From the NCBI GenBank assembly GCA_002474405.1, contig DLQW01000098.1, positions 1 to 18,133 of the forward strand: a stretch of DNA of 18,133 bases, given 5' to 3'. Position 1 is the first letter of the stretch. Each line of letters begins with the position of its first letter. Of this stretch, positions 13,561-18,133 are shown one piece after another. The position numbers were made by a program, and so were the translations under genes. The notes beneath the pieces are model-generated. The model was not told the DNA's origin and did no database searches. It saw only the letters and a program-made list of their open reading frames with translations. The DNA is from Christensenella sp. UBA7597 (GTDB taxonomy: Bacteria > Bacillota > Clostridia > Christensenellales > Borkfalkiaceae).

Positions 13561-16092
13561 ATGAAAAACAAAAAAAGACTGACGGGGTGTTTCGCCGTAC
13601 TTGCGTTTTCGGCGCTGGCGCTGGGCGTGGCGGGGATGAACGTTGCCACCGCGCAGGCGGCGGAAGAAACGGCGGAAGCGAAGAAGAACGGCTTTTACAT
13701 GGAAGCGGGCGCTTCCGTGCGGGTGGACGGAAAAGCGGGCGTGCGCTATTCGGCGTATCTTTCCGCCGATAAGTATGCCGAACTGATTACGCAGCCGGAA
13801 GAAGCGGGCAAAGACGTGAAAATTTATGCGGTGGTCAACCGTGCCGATACGGGTACCGCGCTCGATGCGCAGAACGCCGTGCGGCAGGAAATTTCGCTGC
13901 CCGTGCCCGACGAAAACGGCGGTTATACGCTGCTCGCCCGCGTTACTTACGACGAACTGAAAAACGGCGGCTTGCTTGAAAAAGCCTCGGCGGTGGAAAT
14001 TTCCGCGCGCTACTACATAGTTACGGACGGCGACGATACGTCGGCGGTGGCGGCGGAAGAAAACGATAACGCCCGCAGCATGCGCGCCGTGGCGAACGCG
14101 GCGGTTTTAAGCGGCGAGGTAAAAGCAGAAGAAGTGAAAAATTATCTCGGCACAATAACAAACGCAAGCTCCGCGGGAAAAATGTATGCGGCGGATAAGA
14201 AAACAATCGACCTTTCCGGGGTGATCGGAAACGATTCCGCGTTCGATACGGCGTATTTCGGCGCCGCAAAGGCGGGCACGGTGGAAAACAATAAAGTTAC
14301 GCTGGATACGGCGTTCACGGCGGAAATCGGCGAAGAAATTCCGCTTACGTTAATGGACGCTTCCAACAACGTTTTAAACGCTTCGTTCGTCTACGGTTAC
14401 ACAACGATTTCCGGCACGGTACAGGGCGCAAACGGCACCGTTACGGCAGCGGGCACGCGCGGCGAAAAGTTCACGGGCGAAATCATCGATAACGCTTACT
14501 TCGCCGACGTGCTTGCCAACGATACGTACAATCTGTATTTCGATTGCGGCAGCGGCGCAACCGCCACCGACGGCATTTTAAACGGCGTAACGGTGGACAT
14601 CGAAGCTGTTACGGGGCTGAATCTCGATAAAACATATGCGAAAGTAGCCACTCTGAAACACGGTGACGGCGCGATAGATCCTTACGGCGACTGGACGAGA
14701 ACGGCGAACGACGAATACACCGCAAATCTTCTTGCGGACGGCAATTCTTATACGCTGGGCGCGTTTGCCGAAGCGGAAGATTTTTACGTGAGCGCGCGGA
14801 TTCGCGGCGGCAAAGGCAAATTTGTCGGCATGGGGTTAGACGTCGTCGGCGACAATTTCGGCGACTCTTCGGCAAACAAAAACCTGCAATTTTTCCAGAT
14901 TGCCGAGAACGATTACTGGGTACAGTTGTATTCGTGGGGACCGGGCGGCTGGCAAAGCGGCAGCAATGCGGGGTTGATGATTGAAAAGAACGGCGGCACC
15001 GCAGACGATTTCGTGTTTACGTTAATCCGCTACGAAAAGGCGTTCCACGTGTTTATTAACGGAGAGTACGTAAATACGTGGCAGGGCACGATTACAGACA
15101 GCGGCAGAAATATCGACCTTACGAAAATCGGCACGGTGATTCCGGGCATGCTGCTTCGCGGCAACAAAGGCAGCGGCAACGTAACGTTTTCGGATTGGGA
15201 ATATATTTCCGATAAATCCGCGGTGGCGGAAAAACTGGCGCTCGGCAGTATTTCGGGAACGGTTGCGGGGGCGGACGGCACCGTTACGGCAACGCTTGTG
15301 GAAAACGGCGCGGCGACGAACGTGAAGTACTCGGCGAAGATTACAAACAAAGCCTATTCTCTTACGCTCACCGCAGGCAAAACGTACAATCTGTATTTTA
15401 ATTGCGGCACTACCGACGGCGTAATTTTCGGCGCAACGGCTACGAAAGACGGCTTTACGGCAAACCTCGATAAAACCTACGCTAAGGTTACGGTGGCAAC
15501 GCCGGGCGGCTGTGGTACTGCGGCGGGACAGCGAGGCTCGTGGACGAGAACGGCAAACAACGAATATACGGTAGAGGGGCTGCATGACGGAAACGCGTTT
15601 ACAGTAGGTCAACTTGTGGCGAGCGATAAATTTGTTGTACGAATGAGAATAAAGGGCGCTTCGAATATGCAGGCAGGGGTTACGTTACTTACAAATGATG
15701 CAACGAAAAATTTGCAAATATTCAGAAACGGGAACGATTCCGAAAAAAAATTCACAATGTATTCGTGGGAAGCAGGTTGGGTAAAGAGTGAATTTGTAGC
15801 CGATGGCGTGGAATATGATGCCAACGATTTTACGATGACGATTATTTGGTACAACAAAGAATTACGTTTGTATATCAACGATGTCTTTTCTGCGTCGTTT
15901 TCCGGAACGGTAATTCCTGTTGCGCCCGGTAGTGTAAAATCTATCGATTTCGATACGCTCGGCAGTATGACGGTGGGAATGTCGCTCCGCGGTATCTACC
16001 CGAAAACGGTAAAATTCTGCGACTGGAGTTTCTCCGCAACCGAAAGCGATATTACCGACTATATTTCCGCTCATAAAGGCGAGGAATCGTAA
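13561..16092 (+). CDS. Secreted modular protein with two lectin-like modules
   Basis: This 843-residue protein has a cleavable signal peptide (cut after AQA, residue 33; no lipobox), so it should be released or held non-covalently. Residues about 40-190 form a domain starting FYMEAGASVRVDGKAGVRYSA, a type I associate with exported Clostridia proteins but cannot name. Two pairs of domains follow, each a prealbumin-like sandwich (about 280-361 and 562-639) plus a concanavalin-like module (about 362-559 and 640-843). Both modules carry the YSW..GW signature (Tyr457, Tyr734) and FINGEYV/YINDVF strands. The last module matches the end of the 1510-residue lipoprotein. A strong AAGGGAGGGG site precedes ATG 13561. 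Codon use becomes A+T-rich from about 15600 to 15900. No catalytic residues are visible; polysaccharide binding is inferred. Confidence 0.78.
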   Translation: MKNKKRLTGCFAVLAFSALALGVAGMNVATAQAAEETAEAKKNGFYMEAGASVRVDGKAGVRYSAYLSADKYAELITQPEEAGKDVKIYAVVNRADTGTALDAQNAVRQEISLPVPDENGGYTLLARVTYDELKNGGLLEKASAVEISARYYIVTDGDDTSAVAAEENDNARSMRAVANAAVLSGEVKAEEVKNYLGTITNASSAGKMYAADKKTIDLSGVIGNDSAFDTAYFGAAKAGTVENNKVTLDTAFTAEIGEEIPLTLMDASNNVLNASFVYGYTTISGTVQGANGTVTAAGTRGEKFTGEIIDNAYFADVLANDTYNLYFDCGSGATATDGILNGVTVDIEAVTGLNLDKTYAKVATLKHGDGAIDPYGDWTRTANDEYTANLLADGNSYTLGAFAEAEDFYVSARIRGGKGKFVGMGLDVVGDNFGDSSANKNLQFFQIAENDYWVQLYSWGPGGWQSGSNAGLMIEKNGGTADDFVFTLIRYEKAFHVFINGEYVNTWQGTITDSGRNIDLTKIGTVIPGMLLRGNKGSGNVTFSDWEYISDKSAVAEKLALGSISGTVAGADGTVTATLVENGAATNVKYSAKITNKAYSLTLTAGKTYNLYFNCGTTDGVIFGATATKDGFTANLDKTYAKVTVATPGGCGTAAGQRGSWTRTANNEYTVEGLHDGNAFTVGQLVASDKFVVRMRIKGASNMQAGVTLLTNDATKNLQIFRNGNDSEKKFTMYSWEAGWVKSEFVADGVEYDANDFTMTIIWYNKELRLYINDVFSASFSGTVIPVAPGSVKSIDFDTLGSMTVGMSLRGIYPKTVKFCDWSFSATESDITDYISAHKGEES
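15478..16077 (+). repeat. Shared C-terminal module, copy 2
   Basis: This encodes YAKVTVATPGGCGT...ITDYISAHK, the counterpart of the module at 12731-13306. Both ends match closely, while the middle (about 15600-15900) has diverged and is A+T-richer. Confidence 0.85.
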
Positions 16093-16106
16093 AAGGAATA
16101 AAAGCT

Positions 16107-16919
16107 ATGAAGCTATCAGAACTTCGTATCCGAGATCCGTTTGTGCTGGTGTACGGCGGCAAGTATTATCTGACGGGCACCACGGGCAGAAACATGAAAC
16201 TGTACGAATCGTCGGATTTCGAAAATTTTACCGAAAAATGCGTAATGGTGCAGCCGCAATATCTCGAAGGCTATACCGACGTTTGGGCGCCCGAACTGCA
16301 TGGTTACCGCGGAAAATTCTATCTGATTTTTTCGATTTATCGCGAAGATAAAGGCAGGGGCAGCATTATTTTCGTGTCCGACGGTTTAAACGGCGATTTC
16401 AAGCCGCTGACGGGCGAATATATCACGCCCGCGGGCTGGGGGTGCCTCGACGCCACGTTGTTCGTATATCGCGGCGCGCCGTATCTTTGCTTTTCCAACG
16501 AATGGACGACGCCGATTACGCACGACGGCGACGGCAGTTTGTTTATCGCGCGCCTTTCGGAGGAGCTGACGTCGCTTACGGAGCAGCCGAAAAAAATCGT
16601 CAGCGGCAAGCATTGCGGTTTTTCCGTCGAAATCGATCTGAATAAAAAGATTTTCGGCTATGTGGCGGAAGGTCCGTACCTGTACGAAGAGGGCGAGAAA
16701 ATCGTATTGCTGTGGTCGACGTTTACCGAAAGCGGGTATTCCGTCATCAGGAACGTCAGCGAAAATGGCGTTTACGGCGATTACGCGTTTGATAAAAAGC
16801 TGTTCGGAAAAGACGGCGGGCATTGCATGCGTTTTACCGATTTGCATGGAAAAGCGCATATTGTTCTGCATCAGCCGAACGTCTCGCCGCTGGAAAGGGC
16901 GGTATTGATTGACGGCTGA
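16107..16919 (+). CDS. GH43-family glycoside hydrolase, intracellular
   Basis: This 270-residue single-domain enzyme lacks a signal peptide, so it should act in the cytoplasm on imported oligosaccharides. GH43 landmarks are in order: Asp10 in IRDPFVLVYGGKYYL (general base), WAPE at 60-63, Asp115 in CLDATLFVYRGAPYL (pKa modulator), Glu188 in VAEGPYLYEEGEKIVLLW (general acid) and His239 in DGGHCMRF. The length is at the short end for GH43, consistent with a bare propeller. The start is supported by AAGGAA nine bases upstream. It is the last gene of the operon and ends 24 bp before the terminator. The likely activity is alpha-L-arabinofuranosidase or beta-xylosidase-like; the exact subfamily cannot be told. 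Confidence 0.87.
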   Translation: MKLSELRIRDPFVLVYGGKYYLTGTTGRNMKLYESSDFENFTEKCVMVQPQYLEGYTDVWAPELHGYRGKFYLIFSIYREDKGRGSIIFVSDGLNGDFKPLTGEYITPAGWGCLDATLFVYRGAPYLCFSNEWTTPITHDGDGSLFIARLSEELTSLTEQPKKIVSGKHCGFSVEIDLNKKIFGYVAEGPYLYEEGEKIVLLWSTFTESGYSVIRNVSENGVYGDYAFDKKLFGKDGGHCMRFTDLHGKAHIVLHQPNVSPLERAVLIDG

Positions 16920-16943
16920 CGGTTTGAAAAGAAAGGATGTATC

Positions 16944-16978
16944 AAAAAAATGCGTGCTGCTTTGCGGCACGCATTTTT
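16944..16978 (+). terminator. Terminator of the sugar-utilisation operon
   Basis: AAAAATGCGTGC (16946-16957) and GCACGCATTTTT (16967-16978) form a perfect 12-bp stem with a 9-nt loop and a terminal T-run, 24 bp after the last GH43 stop codon. Confidence 0.9.
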
Positions 16979-16996
16979 CACGTCGGAAAAATATAG

Positions 16997-17036
16997 AAAA
17001 ACGCCCCTCTTTGCAAGATTGCAAAGAGGGGCGTTT
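16997..17036 (-). terminator. Terminator of the minus-strand tRNA genes
   Basis: AAACGCCCCTCTTTGCAA (16999-17016) and its exact complement (17019-17036) make an 18-bp stem. On the minus strand it follows the tRNA-Asp CCA end and continues into TTTTTCTATATTTTT. Confidence 0.9.
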
Positions 17037-17037
17037 C

Positions 17038-17114
17038 TGGCGACCCGAACGAGGCTCGAACTCGTGACCTCCAGCGTGACAGGCTGGCGCTCTAACCAAC
17101 TGAGCTACCGGGCC
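17038..17114 (-). tRNA. tRNA-Asp (GTC)
   Basis: The minus strand folds as a full cloverleaf: acceptor GGCCCGG with TCGGGTC, D-arm AGCTCAGTTGGTTAGAGC, anticodon loop CTGTCAC giving GUC, T-arm with GTTCGAG, and an encoded CCA. It is the second gene of a two-tRNA unit. Confidence 0.95.
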
Positions 17115-17168
17115 GTAAAACGGCTGTAATCGATTGCGCTATACAAGCGCAGGGGAAAAGCGGATTTT

Positions 17169-17244
17169 TGGTGGGCCTTCACGGATTCGAACCGCGGACC
17201 AATCGGTTATGAGCCGACAGCTCTGACCACTGAGCTAAAGGCCC
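17169..17244 (-). tRNA. tRNA with CAT anticodon (Met, or Ile2 read after lysidine modification)
   Basis: The minus-strand cloverleaf has acceptor GGGCCTT paired with AAGGCCC, anticodon loop CTCATAA giving CAU, T-arm GGTTCGAATCC and an encoded CCA. The GGGCCTTTAGCTC 5' side resembles the Bacillus Ile2 (AUA-reading) tRNA as I remember it more than elongator Met. It is not an initiator, since the first acceptor pair is intact G-C. Confidence 0.9.
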
Positions 17245-17287
17245 TCGCTTGCACTTCCCGGCGCGTTCTATCACAAAACGCTTGTAT

Positions 17288-17316
17288 ATCATAGCTTATT
17301 TTTTAAGATTTGTCAA
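17288..17316 (-). promoter_or_regulatory. Promoter of the tRNA unit
   Basis: On the minus strand: perfect TTGACA (17311-17316), a 17-bp A+T-rich spacer and TATGAT (17288-17293), firing toward the two tRNAs. Confidence 0.88.
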
Positions 17317-17461
17317 GCAATTTTCGCGCAGTTTCAAAAACTTTCTTCCGTATTCGGAAAATCGGCTTGTTCTGCGGCGTTTTCTTTCGCCTGTCCGATA
17401 AAATCGGGCGTTCGTAGGGCAGACGTTCGCCGTGCAAAAATATGCAAAACTACTGTCGTGC

Positions 17462-17492
17462 AAAAAGAGGGGCGGACCGAAAAAGTCCGCCC
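17462..17492 (-). terminator. Terminator of the small membrane protein gene
   Basis: GGGCGGAC (17470-17477) and GTCCGCCC (17485-17492) form an 8-bp stem. On the minus strand it is followed by CTCTTTTTG, 30 bp after the stop codon of the 17523-17930 gene. Confidence 0.88.
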
Positions 17493-17522
17493 GCTTTGTA
17501 TGCTGTTACGCCGAAAAATCGC

Positions 17523-17930
17523 TCAATCGTTCTGTCCGTTGTTTTCCTGCGTATCGTTTTCGGTTGCGTCGTCGGTTTTCTCCGATTTTTCTTCGCCGTT
17601 TTTGCCGCCGAAAACGGAAAGCGCCGCAAACACCGCGTATACCGCGATTTTCGCAACGGATACCAGCGAACCGATCGTCTGATGCGCGCGGTACGCGTCG
17701 CCGGAATAAGAAACGCCGCAAAGCGCGAAAAGATAGCCCACAAGCGATTGAATCATGCCGATTCCCACAAAAATCAGGGTAACGATCAGCGCTTTTTTCG
17801 TTTCGTTTTTCAAGGATTCGTCGTCCGATTTCAGATAGAAATATCCGCCGCAAAGCGCAAACGCAATCACGTTTACGTACGCGCTTGCCCAAACGATGAG
17901 TCCGCCCAATTTTTTACCGATTTTTTTCAT
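17523..17930 (-). CDS. Small membrane protein of unknown function
   Basis: This 135-residue protein has three probable membrane segments: about 9-33 (GGLIVWASAYVNVIAFALCGGYF), 47-72 (ALIVTLIFVGIGMIQSLVGYLFAL) and 85-107 (IGSLVSVAKIAVYAVFAALSVF). A hydrophilic, acidic, Asn/Glu-rich tail follows (about 108-135). I do not recognise a family. The ATG at 17930 has GGAG nine bases upstream. It starts 24 bp after the stop of the possibly flotillin-like gene and ends at its own terminator, so the two are probably co-transcribed. A partnership with that membrane-scaffold protein is a guess from position only. Confidence 0.75.
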   Translation of the reverse strand: MKKIGKKLGGLIVWASAYVNVIAFALCGGYFYLKSDDESLKNETKKALIVTLIFVGIGMIQSLVGYLFALCGVSYSGDAYRAHQTIGSLVSVAKIAVYAVFAALSVFGGKNGEEKSEKTDDATENDTQENNGQND

Positions 17931-17954
17931 GATTTTTTCTCCGTTTTTAATTTT

Positions 17955-18133
17955 TTATTTGTTGTTTTCCGCGTCGGCAATCGCCGCTTCTTCGGCTGCT
18001 TCCGCTTGCGGATTCTGTGCCGTTTCCGCAGGTTTTGCCGCGGCAGCCGCCAGTTTTCCGCCGCCGATGCCCGCAATCAGCGCCGCCAGATCGATGCCCG
18101 TCGCTTCTTTCACGCCGTCCACCACCTGATTTC
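17955..18133 (-). CDS. C-terminal end of an unidentified protein, possibly flotillin/SPFH-like
   Basis: The gene enters from beyond the window; only 58 residues before the TAA at 17955 are seen. The end reads QVVDGVKEATGIDLAALIAG, then a Gly/Ala-rich stretch and an Ala/Glu-rich tail ending ADAENNK. A DGVKEATGIDLAALI-type helix before a low-complexity tail is what I would expect at the end of some flotillin-like (SPFH domain) proteins of Clostridia, but the diagnostic SPFH domain is outside the window, so this is tentative. Confidence 0.5.
   Translation of the reverse strand, partial: NQVVDGVKEATGIDLAALIAGIGGGKLAAAAAKPAETAQNPQAEAAEEAAIADAENNK

Noticed and set aside
1..18133. CRISPR array, insertion sequence, prophage or attachment site
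   Set aside because: No regularly spaced direct repeats with unique spacers, no transposase or integrase and no tRNA-end duplication were seen; the repeated parts are protein modules.

Overview
The window looks like a chromosomal piece of a gut-type Clostridia bacterium (Firmicutes). The grounds are Gram-positive-style lipoproteins, strong AGGAGG-type ribosome binding sites, a tmRNA tag ending in ALAA, sigma-A-type promoters and GH43-rich polysaccharide genes. Genus or family cannot be fixed from the sequence alone. Genes use many GCG/GCC/GGC and GAA codons, and intergenic DNA is clearly more A+T-rich.

Layout. 1-258 is the C-terminal end of a PlsY-like acyltransferase. 265-783 holds the tmRNA gene (ssrA) with its own promoter and terminator. 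784-998 has nothing I can recognise. 1043-1831 (minus) is an AraC-family regulator with its own promoter. A divergent control region (1832-2046) carries three related motif copies in 21-bp register. From there a single plus-strand operon runs from about 2007 to a terminator at 16944-16978: nucleoside hydrolase, two CUT1 sugar permeases, a large solute-binding lipoprotein, a GH43 lipoprotein, a 1510-residue carbohydrate-binding lipoprotein, a 47-residue orphan peptide, an 843-residue secreted protein built from the same modules, and an intracellular GH43. The transporter ATPase is absent and is presumably shared from elsewhere. 16999-17316 (minus) holds tRNA-Asp and a CAU tRNA with promoter and terminator. 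17462-18133 (minus) has a small membrane protein and the end of a possibly flotillin-like gene.

Working model (inference): the AraC protein senses a pentose-containing sugar and activates the operon. The surface GH43 lipoprotein cuts a furanoside-rich glycan held by the two modular binding proteins, the solute-binding protein and permeases import the pieces, and the cytoplasmic GH43 and nucleoside hydrolase finish the breakdown.

The parts that look least described are: the repeated YSW..GW modules shared by two exported proteins; the tiny peptide gene between them, whose message contains several perfect hairpins and a possible pairing switch; the regularly spaced operator; and an A+T-rich patch inside one of the shared modules.
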